Of a stretch of 64,000 bases of DNA, positions 1 through 9,196 are shown piece by piece. How positions within the stretch are numbered: position 1 is the stretch's first letter; each line of letters begins with the position of its first letter. The position numbers and the translations under genes are program-made. The notes beneath the pieces were generated by a model that searched no databases, was not told where the DNA came from, and was given only the letters and a program-made list of their open reading frames with translations. Location of the stretch: assembly GCA_945952225.1 (NCBI GenBank), contig CAMFHP010000015.1, forward strand, positions 1 through 64,000, read 5' to 3'. Source of the stretch: an uncultured Myxococcaceae bacterium (GTDB taxonomy: Bacteria; Myxococcota_A; Polyangia; Polyangiales; Ga0077539).

Positions 1-60
1 CGCGTCCATCGCGCTCGCGTCCATCGCGCTCGCGTCCATCGCGCTCGCGTCCATCGCGCC
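1..60. repeat. 15-bp tandem repeat inside the lipoprotein gene
   Basis: About four head-to-tail copies of a 15-bp unit (cgcgtccatcgcgct) lie at the window edge and encode S-A-M-D-A on the minus strand. Further degenerate copies run to about 190. The array probably continues off the window. Confidence 0.75.
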
Positions 61-375
61 CGCGTCCGTCGCGCTCGCATCCGCGGCGTCCACCGCGCTC
101 GCATCCGTCGCGTCCGCGGCGCTCACGTCCGCGGCGTCCGCCACGTTCGCATCCGTCGCGCTCGCATCCGCGGCTGCGTCCGATCCGTCGGTGGCGCCGT
201 CCCCAAGGGTGCCGTCTGTTGGCACCGTGATGTCGGTCTCCCCGCTCGACACATCGCGCGCGTCGTCGCACGCCGCATCGCCCGCGCACGCATACCGAAA
301 GGTCACCTCGGGGAGGCACCCCGCGCAGACCGCCATCACACCCAACGCCATCCGAGCGTTCACGAGAATCTTCAT
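1..375 (-). CDS. Asp/Ala-rich repeat lipoprotein, 3' end cut by the window
   Basis: The frame opens at an ATG (MKILVNARMALGVMAVCAGC) and stays open to base 1, giving 125 codons without a stop. The start looks like a type II signal peptide with a lipobox ending at Cys20 (VCAGC), so the product is probably anchored to a membrane. From about residue 60 it becomes a low-complexity tract of DA, SATDA and SAMDA units, encoded at 1-60 by 15-bp tandem repeats. Other lipoproteins in the window (12945, 37529, 48138, 53997) have the same kind of Asp-rich stretch between lipobox and functional domain. By analogy this would be a stalk leading to a C-terminal domain that lies off the window. No function can be given. 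Confidence 0.75.
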   Translation of the reverse strand, partial: MKILVNARMALGVMAVCAGCLPEVTFRYACAGDAACDDARDVSSGETDITVPTDGTLGDGATDGSDAAADASATDANVADAADVSAADATDASAVDAADASATDAGAMDASAMDASAMDASAMDA

Positions 376-423
376 GCCCTCGGGTCTATCAACCCGTGGT
401 GCGCGCGGTCAACGGCCCGCGCC

Positions 424-1800
424 TCACCCCTCGCGCGGGGTCACGAGCTCGGCGCCCGTCGCGTCCCAGAGCCAGAGGTTCCACCCCCCGCCCGCGCCGA
501 TGCGCGTGCCGTCGTCGCTCATCGCGAGGCCCATGAGCTCCGGTCGCGTCACGCCCTTCACGCCGCCCGACGGACGCCACGATGCGCGCTCCGCCCACGT
601 CGTCGCGTCGTGCACCATCACGCGCGTGGAGTACGTCCCGTCGGGCTCCACCACGTCGAAGCGCGACATCACCACGGTCTCGCCCGCGCCATCGCTCGCG
701 AACCACGAGGCCCGGTGGTCGAGCGCGTGCGTCACGATCGGCGCGAAGCTCTCTGCGTCGTGGAGCGTGAGCGAGCGCTCGCGGGCCACCCACACGCCGC
801 GGTCGCAGAGGTCCACGCCGAACACGCCCTCGGGCACGTCGAAGCGCGCCGCCGTCGCGGTCTTCGCATCCACCACCATCACCGCACCCGCCGCGAGCAC
901 CACCGCGCGATGTCCGTGCGCACGCACACCCGACGCGTCGGCGAGGGTCCATCCCGCGCGCTTCGCACCCGTGTCCACGTCCCACAGCGTGACCGCGTCG
1001 GCCTTGCGCGCGGCGTACGTGTCGCTCACCGCCACGATCCCGTGTGAGGTCCACGCGAGGCCCTGAAGCGTCGCGTTCGCGGGAAGGTCCACCGTCGCCG
1101 CGAGGTCGCCCGAGGGAACGTTCCACACACGAAACCCGCTGGTGCCCGCCGCGAGCTGTGAGCCGTCGGGCGAGAGCGCCATCGCCCACACCGTGCGCGT
1201 CGCCGTCGACACCCGCACACGCATCGCGGGCGATCCGTTCGAAGCGCGCCACACCGACACCGTGCCCTTCTGCGCGCTCGACACGAGCAGCGTTCCGTCC
1301 GCAGAGAGCGTCGCCGCGCGCACGGGAGACTCCTCCACGAGCACGGGCTGCGGCGCCTCCTTCGGCTTCTTCACCTTCGGCCCCGCGAGGGCCTTCACCT
1401 TCGCACGCACCTCGTCGGAGAGCGCCACCGGAACCCCGTACGCATCGTGAAAGCTCACGCCCATCGGCGCGTGGGGAAACTCGAGGCTCAGGTCCGAGCT
1501 CCACGCCACGAGCTCCTCGCCGCGCAGTGCGACGTAGCGCACGACCACCGCGTCGAAGCTCTGACCGCCGCGCTTCTTCTTCTCGACGCGAAGCACACCG
1601 AGCCGCCCATCGAGCGCGCCCTTCGCTTTGTCGTTGAGGTAGTTCCACCCGCCGCCCTCGAAGGGCTTGAGCGACTCGTCGAGGCCGAGCTCCTTCTGAA
1701 GCGCGCGGTACAGCGGCAGAAACGACTCCTCCGCCGTGCCCATCTTCACCTTCGCGCGGATCGTGAACGTCGACAGATCGACCACCGGCACGTTGCTCAT
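424..1800 (-). CDS. WD40-repeat-like protein
   Basis: 458 aa with no signal peptide, so probably cytoplasmic. Residues 1-150 form a non-repetitive N-terminal region (MSNVPVVDLSTFTIRAKVK) ending in a Lys/Pro hinge. From about 155 the protein shows WD40-type blades: repeated LSADGTLLVSSA, LSPDGSQLAAGT and MSDDGTRIGAGG, each followed by a W-containing strand (VSVWRAS, FRVWNVP, LTLWDVD, LWLWDAT). The alternation predicts one beta-propeller. WD40 propellers usually act as protein-interaction platforms; no partner is suggested by the neighbours. The ATG at 1800 is the first in frame and gives a typical N-terminus. Specific role unknown. Confidence 0.85.
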   Translation of the reverse strand: MSNVPVVDLSTFTIRAKVKMGTAEESFLPLYRALQKELGLDESLKPFEGGGWNYLNDKAKGALDGRLGVLRVEKKKRGGQSFDAVVVRYVALRGEELVAWSSDLSLEFPHAPMGVSFHDAYGVPVALSDEVRAKVKALAGPKVKKPKEAPQPVLVEESPVRAATLSADGTLLVSSAQKGTVSVWRASNGSPAMRVRVSTATRTVWAMALSPDGSQLAAGTSGFRVWNVPSGDLAATVDLPANATLQGLAWTSHGIVAVSDTYAARKADAVTLWDVDTGAKRAGWTLADASGVRAHGHRAVVLAAGAVMVVDAKTATAARFDVPEGVFGVDLCDRGVWVARERSLTLHDAESFAPIVTHALDHRASWFASDGAGETVVMSRFDVVEPDGTYSTRVMVHDATTWAERASWRPSGGVKGVTRPELMGLAMSDDGTRIGAGGGWNLWLWDATGAELVTPREG

Positions 1801-1841
1801 GGCCGCGAGCAGAACGTCACCGTCGCCCCGCCGTCAACCGC

Positions 1842-2663
1842 TCACAGCCCGCGCCGCCACACGCGCCACACCCGCGTGCGACGCGCGCCGAGCGCGTCGA
1901 AGAGCGCGCACATCGCACGGTTCTCCGACGACGTTCCGCCCACGTAGCGCGCGGGCTGCACCTCGCGCAGCATCGCGAGCGCGTGCGCGTAGGCCGCGCG
2001 ACCGAGCCCCCTGCCCCGCACCTCGGGAACAACCCCCACATACGTCACGCGCCCGATGCCCGTGGGCCCATGGCGCTGCACGAAGGCGAAGGCCACGTCG
2101 TCGCCCTCCACCGAGCCCACCGCGACGCGCGTCGCCTCGCGCGGATACTCGTCGTCGTCACGCATCGCGCGCAGCGTCGGGAGCGCCTCTTCGTCGTCGT
2201 TCGACTCGGGATCGCCCCGCGACACACGCTGCATCGCCGCCGCCGCGCGCACGAGTTCGTCTTCGTCGTGCAGCGAGAGCGAGGTCCACGTGAGTCCGCG
2301 GTCGTGATGTGCGATCCAGTCGGCGCACGCGGCGAGGTCGGCGGTCACGTCGTAGCGCTCGCCCGTCTGAAGAAACGCGACGCGCGCGAGGGCGCCCTGC
2401 ACGGCGGCCGTCCATGGGCTGAGGTGTGCTTCGTCGAGCCCTTCGGCGTGCTGGAGCACGCGGGCCGTGACGATGCGATGCGAACGCGACGAGGCCTCGG
2501 CGACCACCGCGGTCAGCGCCGCGACGAGACCCATGCGATCGGGCGGAGCACGGAGCGGATCGGTGGGGCGAAGTGCGAGCGCGGTCTCCACATCGCTCGC
2601 GTCGAAGCGATCGAGCGTGGCAGCGGGCGTTCCGTCGGAAGCCTGGAGCGTGAGGCGGGGCAT
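1842..2663 (-). CDS. GNAT family N-acetyltransferase
   Basis: 273 aa. The C-terminal half (about 180-270) carries the acetyl-CoA binding motif A of the GNAT fold, VVPEVRGRGLGRAAYAHAL (Q/RxxGxG/A type), followed by the NRAMCALFDALGARR helix typical of the end of the domain. The N-terminal half (1-150) is not obviously a second GNAT domain and may bind substrate. The substrate cannot be told from sequence. It lies alone between the WD40-like gene and the peroxiredoxin on the same strand, with 41-bp and 100-bp gaps, so co-transcription is possible but not shown. Confidence 0.85.
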   Translation of the reverse strand: MPRLTLQASDGTPAATLDRFDASDVETALALRPTDPLRAPPDRMGLVAALTAVVAEASSRSHRIVTARVLQHAEGLDEAHLSPWTAAVQGALARVAFLQTGERYDVTADLAACADWIAHHDRGLTWTSLSLHDEDELVRAAAAMQRVSRGDPESNDDEEALPTLRAMRDDDEYPREATRVAVGSVEGDDVAFAFVQRHGPTGIGRVTYVGVVPEVRGRGLGRAAYAHALAMLREVQPARYVGGTSSENRAMCALFDALGARRTRVWRVWRRGL

Positions 2664-2763
2664 CGCGGGAGCGTACGGCCATCGGTGGTCTGCAACACGC
2701 CCCGCGGAATTCCGAGACGGAACTCGCAGCCCTGCAACACGCGCTTCGGGTGGGAGCGTGCGA

Positions 2764-3231
2764 TCAGGCCGCTTCGACGGCGGACTTCACGGCGGCGTAG
2801 TCGGGCTCGACGCCGGGGTTCGGACCTTCCCAGGCCCACGCGATGGCGCCCTCGGCGTTGACCACGAAGACCGCGCGCTTCGAGGCGGTGTAGCCGGGCA
2901 TCCCCGCGAAGTCGTCGAGGGCCACGTCGTAGGCGCGCGTCGCCTCGCGGGCGTAGTCCGAGAGGATGGGGAAGTTCACGCCGTTCTTCTCCGCGAACGC
3001 GGCGTTCGAGAAGGGCGCGTCGACGCTGATGCCGAGCACCGTGGCGTTGAGCGCGTTGAGGTCGGCGAGCGCGTCGCGAAAGGCGCAGAGTTCCTTCTGG
3101 CACACGCCCGTGAAGGCGGCGGGAAAGAACGCCAGCACGACCTTCTGGCCGCGCAGCGACGACAGCGTGACGCGCTCGCGCTTGTGGTTGATGAGCGTGA
3201 AATCAGGCGCCTGCGTACCGGGCTGGAGCAT
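2764..3231 (-). CDS. Peroxiredoxin (PrxQ/AhpE-like)
   Basis: 155 aa thioredoxin-fold peroxidase that reduces hydroperoxides through a catalytic cysteine. The active-site motif is PAAFTGVCQKELC: Cys44 fits the peroxidatic position (PxxxTxxC) and Cys49, five residues on, matches the resolving-Cys position of PrxQ/BCP enzymes, while the surrounding sequence also resembles AhpE. The frame can be extended upstream to 3453, but the extra residues are Arg/Ala-rich and non-coding in style; the ATG at 3231 (MLQPGTQAPDFTL) gives the usual family length and N-terminus. Probably cytoplasmic defence against peroxides. Confidence 0.92.
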   Translation of the reverse strand: MLQPGTQAPDFTLINHKRERVTLSSLRGQKVVLAFFPAAFTGVCQKELCAFRDALADLNALNATVLGISVDAPFSNAAFAEKNGVNFPILSDYAREATRAYDVALDDFAGMPGYTASKRAVFVVNAEGAIAWAWEGPNPGVEPDYAAVKSAVEAA

Positions 3232-3370
3232 CGGGAATCCTCGCGGATGTCGGTGTGGATGGTTCTCGCGACCGACGCGCTGCGCCCGCCGCGCTCCAGC
3301 GTGTGCAGCAGTCGGGGTGCGATCCGCAAGCCCCGCGGAGCCCTCCCGCGCACTTTGGCGAAACGCCGCG

Positions 3371-5263
3371 CTACGCCCGCGAACGTCCGCGCATCGCCCG
3401 CGACACCGCAGACTCGAGCATCGCGAGGGTGATGGGCTTGGCCACGTACGCATCGACGCCCGCGTCGAAGCAGCGCACCTCGTCGCTCGCGAGGGCCCCC
3501 GCGGTGAGCGCCACGATGGTGGTCGGCGCGTGCCCCGTGGCGGCCTCCCACGCGCGGATGCGACGCGTCGCTTCGAGGCCGTCGACGCCGGGCATCTGCA
3601 CGTCCATCAGCACGAGGTCGTAGGGGTGCAGGGTCACCACGCGCACGGCCTCGGCACCGTCGCGGGCCACGTCGGCGGCGACCCCGAGGTGGCGCAGCAT
3701 CATCTCGGCGACGCGGAGGTTCACCGGGTTGTCGTCGACGACGAGCGCGCGGAGTCCGCCCACGCTCGTGCGCCCCACCTCTTCGTCGTCGCGCGTGACC
3801 TCCGCGGGCGCGGCGAGCGGCAGGGGGAGCAGCGCTTCGAAGACGCTTCCACCAGGGCCCGTCTCGACGAGCGCGAGGTCGCCGCCCATGAGCCGCGCGA
3901 GGCTGCGGCTGATCGCGAGTCCGAGCCCCGTGCCGTGGCGGCTCGACGGATCGGACGACGAGCGCGTGAACGGTTCGAAGAGCCGCGCGACCACGTCGGG
4001 CGCGATGCCCGGCCCCGTGTCGACGACGCGCATCGAGAGGCACACGCCGCCCTCGGCGGGCGCTGCGCAGAGCGACACCGCGACGCCTCCCTCATCGGTG
4101 AACTTCAGCGCGTTGCCCACGAGGTTCGTGAGCACCTGACGCACGCGCGTGGCGTCGCCGCGCAACGAGGTCGGCACCGCGGCGTCGACGGTGAGCGTGA
4201 GCGTGAGGCCGCGCGCGCGGGCCACGCCCGAGAGCAGCTCCACCACGTCGCGGGCGAGGTTCGCGGGGCTGAACGGAAGGCGCTGGAGCGTGATGCGCCC
4301 CGCCTCCATCGCCGAGAAATCGAGGATGTCGTTGAGGATCACCAGCAGCGACTCGCCGCTGCGCCGCAGGATCTCGACCTGCTCGCCCTGCTCCGCGGTG
4401 AGCGGTGAGCGCGCGAGGAGCGAGGCCATGCCGATGACCCCGTTCATGGGCGTGCGAATCTCGTGGCTCACCATCGCGAGGAACATCGACTTCAGCGCGC
4501 TGGCCTCGTCGGCGCGCGCCTTCGCGAGGCGGAGCTGCTCGTTGCGCTCTTCGAGCTCGCGGGTGCGCACGCGCACGGCCTCTTCGAGCGAGCGGGAGTA
4601 CTCCGCGAGGCGCCCGTGGGCGGCTTCGAGCTCCACGGTCTTGCGCTGCACCTCGGCTTCGAGGGCGCGTTCGCGGTCGACCACGCGGCGCTCGCGCAGG
4701 AGGGTGATCTCCGCGTCGATGGTCTTCGTCGAGGGATAGACCCGGAACACCACCGCGTCGTCGTCGGGCGCCGGGAGCTCGTCGGCCCAGCACGAGGTGC
4801 CGAAGGCCGCGGAGAAGATCCCGATGACCTTGCCCATGAGAAACGGGCATCCCCAACGGAGCGCCGGTGGCACCGTGCGCTGCATCAGCCGCTCCCACGC
4901 GCTGTGGATCACCACCTCGGCGTGCGCGGCCCCCACGTCGAGCGCGCGGAGTTCGAAGCGCCCCCAGCCCGCCGTCGAGACGGCCTCTCCCCAGGCGAGA
5001 AAGCCGTCGCGAAAGTTGTCGGCGAGGAGGCTCACCATGGCCTCGTAGTCTTCGCGCGTGCCCTGCGAGGCCGAGCGCGCGACGAGCAGGCAGAAGAGCT
5101 CGGCGCCCACCTCTTCGGCGAAGGGCAGGAGCATCGTCTTCATCGAGGGGTCGAGCCAGAAGTACGCCCCGGCGATGTCGAAGAAGCGCAGGCGCCCCTG
5201 CGAGAGATCCCAGTCGAAGGACCCGCGGCCGATGTCGAGGTGGTGATGCGTGGCAGTGACCAT
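3371..5263 (-). CDS. Hybrid sensor histidine kinase/response regulator
   Basis: 630 aa, soluble. Order of parts: N-terminal sensor region (1-180), coiled coil rich in Glu/Arg (about 185-255), HisKA domain with H-box MVSHEIRTPMNG (His267), HATPase_c domain with N-box (NLVGNALKF), G1 (DTGPGIA) and G2 (GTGLGLAIS) boxes, then a receiver domain (VVDDN, phospho-acceptor near Asp554 in LVLMDVQMPG, Lys in AKPI). The sensor contains WGCPFLMGKVIGIFSAAFG, which recalls the V4R (4-vinyl reductase) small-molecule domain; this is weak. Ligand unknown, and no HPt or output regulator gene is adjacent. The ATG at 5263 was preferred to an upstream in-frame ATG at 5377 whose extra residues look non-coding. Confidence 0.9.
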   Translation of the reverse strand: MVTATHHHLDIGRGSFDWDLSQGRLRFFDIAGAYFWLDPSMKTMLLPFAEEVGAELFCLLVARSASQGTREDYEAMVSLLADNFRDGFLAWGEAVSTAGWGRFELRALDVGAAHAEVVIHSAWERLMQRTVPPALRWGCPFLMGKVIGIFSAAFGTSCWADELPAPDDDAVVFRVYPSTKTIDAEITLLRERRVVDRERALEAEVQRKTVELEAAHGRLAEYSRSLEEAVRVRTRELEERNEQLRLAKARADEASALKSMFLAMVSHEIRTPMNGVIGMASLLARSPLTAEQGEQVEILRRSGESLLVILNDILDFSAMEAGRITLQRLPFSPANLARDVVELLSGVARARGLTLTLTVDAAVPTSLRGDATRVRQVLTNLVGNALKFTDEGGVAVSLCAAPAEGGVCLSMRVVDTGPGIAPDVVARLFEPFTRSSSDPSSRHGTGLGLAISRSLARLMGGDLALVETGPGGSVFEALLPLPLAAPAEVTRDDEEVGRTSVGGLRALVVDDNPVNLRVAEMMLRHLGVAADVARDGAEAVRVVTLHPYDLVLMDVQMPGVDGLEATRRIRAWEAATGHAPTTIVALTAGALASDEVRCFDAGVDAYVAKPITLAMLESAVSRAMRGRSRA

Positions 5264-5362
5264 CAACGCGCGCGTCGACGCGGGCCGCCTGCCGACGGAC
5301 CGGGACATCGCTCCCTGTGCGGTCACACTAGGGTCTTGTCGGGAGAATGTCGCGCCGAACCT

Positions 5363-5379
5363 GCGTGACAGTTTCACGC
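5363..5379. terminator. Small stem-loop after the acyl-CoA dehydrogenase gene
   Basis: GCGTGA and TCACGC (6-bp arms) are separated by 5 nt, 20 nt beyond the stop codon of the gene ending at 5399. No U-tract follows, so this is only a possible terminator or protein site. Confidence 0.3.
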
Positions 5380-5398
5380 CGGGGGCGACGTGCGGAAA

Positions 5399-7240
<1,842 letters not shown>

Positions 7241-7293
7241 GAGAGAGCCTCCGATGAGCCGTGATTCACCGCGCGCAGCGCCGCGCCGCGCAC

Positions 7294-7315
7294 CGACTGA
7301 ATGGCGATTCAGTCG
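7294..7315. promoter_or_regulatory. Perfect inverted repeat, candidate TetR/FadR-type operator
   Basis: CGACTGAAT, 4-nt centre GGCG, ATTCAGTCG: 9-bp arms without mismatch in the 203-bp divergent gap. The TGAAT...ATTCA core resembles operators of TetR-family fatty-acid regulators (Bacillus FadR type, TGAATGA-N-TCATTCA). Both flanking genes could be controlled from it. No regulator gene is adjacent. Confidence 0.65.
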
Positions 7316-7443
7316 TTAGTCCCGGCGACGCGAAGCGTCAAGCATTCCGGTTGTTGCGGCGCACACAAGCGGGCGCTTTGTGTGGGTGACGCTCGGGCTT
7401 TTCCGCTAGCGTCGCGGCGCCTTGAAAGGAGGCGCTTGCAACG

Positions 7444-9090
7444 ATGATGGCGCACGGAGGACGGATCGTGGCCGAGGCCCTTCTTCGCGAGGGCGTGACG
7501 CACCTGTTCACGCTCTGCGGAGGGCACATCCAGAACATCTATGACGGCTGCCTCGACGTGGGCATCCGCGTGGTCGACACGCGCCACGAGCAGACCGCGG
7601 GACACGCGGCCGACGGATGGGCGCGCGCCACGGGGCAGCCCGGCGTGGTGGCCGTCACCGCGGGTCCGGGTGTGACCGACGTGGTGACCGCGCTCGCCAA
7701 CGCGCAGCGCGGTGGGGTTCCCCTCGTGTGCATCGGCGGCGCGGGCCCTGCGATCCTGCAAGACCGCGGATCGCTCCAGGACATGAACCACCTCGACCTC
7801 GTGAAGAGCATCACGAAGGCCGCGTTCCGGGTGATCCACACCGACCGCCTCGCGGAGTACGTGAGCACGGCGTTTCGCATCGCGCTCTCGGGCGTTCCCG
7901 GTCCCGTGTACCTGGAGATGCCCCTCGACGTGCTGATGAACTTCGCCGACGTCGATGAGTTTCCCGCGCCCACGGTGTCGCGCACGGCGGCGCAGCCCGC
8001 GCCCGACCCCACGGAGTTCGCCCGCGCCCTCGAACTCTTCGAGAAGGCCGAGCGCCCGGTGGCCATCATCGGCTCGCAGTTCCGTTGGAGCCGCGATCAG
8101 CAGAGCCTCACCGACCTCCTCGCGCGCTTTCCGATGCCCGTGTTCGTGAACGGCATGGCCCGCGGCGCGCTTCCGCCCGAGCACCCGTGCCTCTTCACCC
8201 GCGCCCGCCGCGCGGCGCTCGCCGAGGCCGACGTGGTGCTCATGTGCGGCACGCCCTTCGACTTCCGCGTCGACTACGGCCGCGCCCCGACGTGGAACCC
8301 CGACACGAAGATCGTGAAGGTCGACCGCGACGCCACGCAGATCGGGCACAACCGCCCCGTCGACGTGGGCCTCGTGGCCGACACGGGCCTCGTGCTCCGC
8401 GCGCTCGCCGACGGGCTCCCCGCGGGACGCTCGCACGACGACTGGCTCGCGAACATCCGCCGCAGCGAAGACAAATCGCGCGCGAAGATGGTCCCCGAGA
8501 TGGAGGCCGACGGCGACCCGCCGAACCCGCTCCGCGTGTGCAAGGAGCTCGACGCCTTCGTCGACGACGACACCATCGTGGTCGGTGACGGCGGCGACTT
8601 CGTGGCCACCGCCGCGTACGTGCTCCGCATCCGCCGCCCGGGCCTCTGGATGGACCCCGGTCCCCTCGGCACCCTCGGCGTGGGCCCCGGCTATGCGATG
8701 GCCGCGAAGCTCGCGCGCCCCAAGAGCCGCGTGATCGCGGTGTACGGCGACGGCGCCTTCGGCCTCCACGCGCTGGAGCTCGAAGCGATGGCGCGCCAGA
8801 AGATCCCCGTGGTGTGCGTGATCGGCAACGACGCCGCGTGGACGCAGATCCGCCGCGGACAGGTCGACCTCTTCGGCGCCGAGCGCGCGGTGGCCACGGG
8901 CCTCGCGTACACCCGCTACGACGAGGTGGCGAAGGCCCTCGGGTGCCACGGCGAGTGGGTCGAGACGACCGCCGACCTCGCGCCTGCCTTCGCGCGGGCC
9001 TTCGAGGCCAGCGAGCGCGACCAGGTGCCCGCCGTGGTCAACGTGAAGATCGCGTCGAGCGAGTTCCGCAAGGGCGCCATCTCGGTCTGA
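7444..9090 (+). CDS. Thiamine-diphosphate enzyme, acetolactate synthase-like / 2-hydroxyacyl-CoA lyase-like
   Basis: 548 aa with the three-domain layout of the ThDP decarboxylase superfamily. The N-terminal PYR domain has the cofactor-activating glutamate in VVDTRHEQTAGHAADGWAR (Glu49) and AGPGVTDVVTALANA; the C-terminal PP domain has the Mg/ThDP motif GDGAFGLHALELEAM ending in GNDAAW. HIQNIYDG and the lack of acetolactate-synthase hallmarks make ILVBL/HACL1-type lyase (cleaving 2-hydroxyacyl-CoA to aldehyde and formyl-CoA) the best fit; oxalyl-CoA decarboxylase or an unassigned synthase remain possible. A strong SD (aaaggagg, 7425-7432) precedes ATGATG. It is divergent from acyl-CoA dehydrogenase across a shared operator-like repeat, which supports a lipid-degradation role. 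Confidence 0.85.
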   Translation: MMAHGGRIVAEALLREGVTHLFTLCGGHIQNIYDGCLDVGIRVVDTRHEQTAGHAADGWARATGQPGVVAVTAGPGVTDVVTALANAQRGGVPLVCIGGAGPAILQDRGSLQDMNHLDLVKSITKAAFRVIHTDRLAEYVSTAFRIALSGVPGPVYLEMPLDVLMNFADVDEFPAPTVSRTAAQPAPDPTEFARALELFEKAERPVAIIGSQFRWSRDQQSLTDLLARFPMPVFVNGMARGALPPEHPCLFTRARRAALAEADVVLMCGTPFDFRVDYGRAPTWNPDTKIVKVDRDATQIGHNRPVDVGLVADTGLVLRALADGLPAGRSHDDWLANIRRSEDKSRAKMVPEMEADGDPPNPLRVCKELDAFVDDDTIVVGDGGDFVATAAYVLRIRRPGLWMDPGPLGTLGVGPGYAMAAKLARPKSRVIAVYGDGAFGLHALELEAMARQKIPVVCVIGNDAAWTQIRRGQVDLFGAERAVATGLAYTRYDEVAKALGCHGEWVETTADLAPAFARAFEASERDQVPAVVNVKIASSEFRKGAISV

Positions 9091-9104
9091 GCGCGCCCGA
9101 CAGC

Positions 9105-9138
9105 CCGCGCGATCGTTCGGTACCGTACGACCGCGCGG
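9105..9138. terminator. 34-bp near-perfect palindrome between convergent genes
   Basis: CCGCGCG...CGCGCGG outer arms, then TCGT/ACGA and a CGGTACCG centre; 15 of 17 positions pair. It starts 15 nt after the stop at 9090 and lies 59 nt from the stop at 9197, so it may terminate transcription from both sides, although there is no clear U-tract. Confidence 0.55.
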
Positions 9139-9196
9139 AGCCCTTCTCACAAGCCATTTCTACGTGAAGTGCCCCACATGGTGCGGGTGCGAACGG

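Noticed and set aside
5264-5377. Upstream in-frame ATGs of the histidine kinase
   Set aside because: The extra residues have filler composition; the domain starts naturally at 5263.
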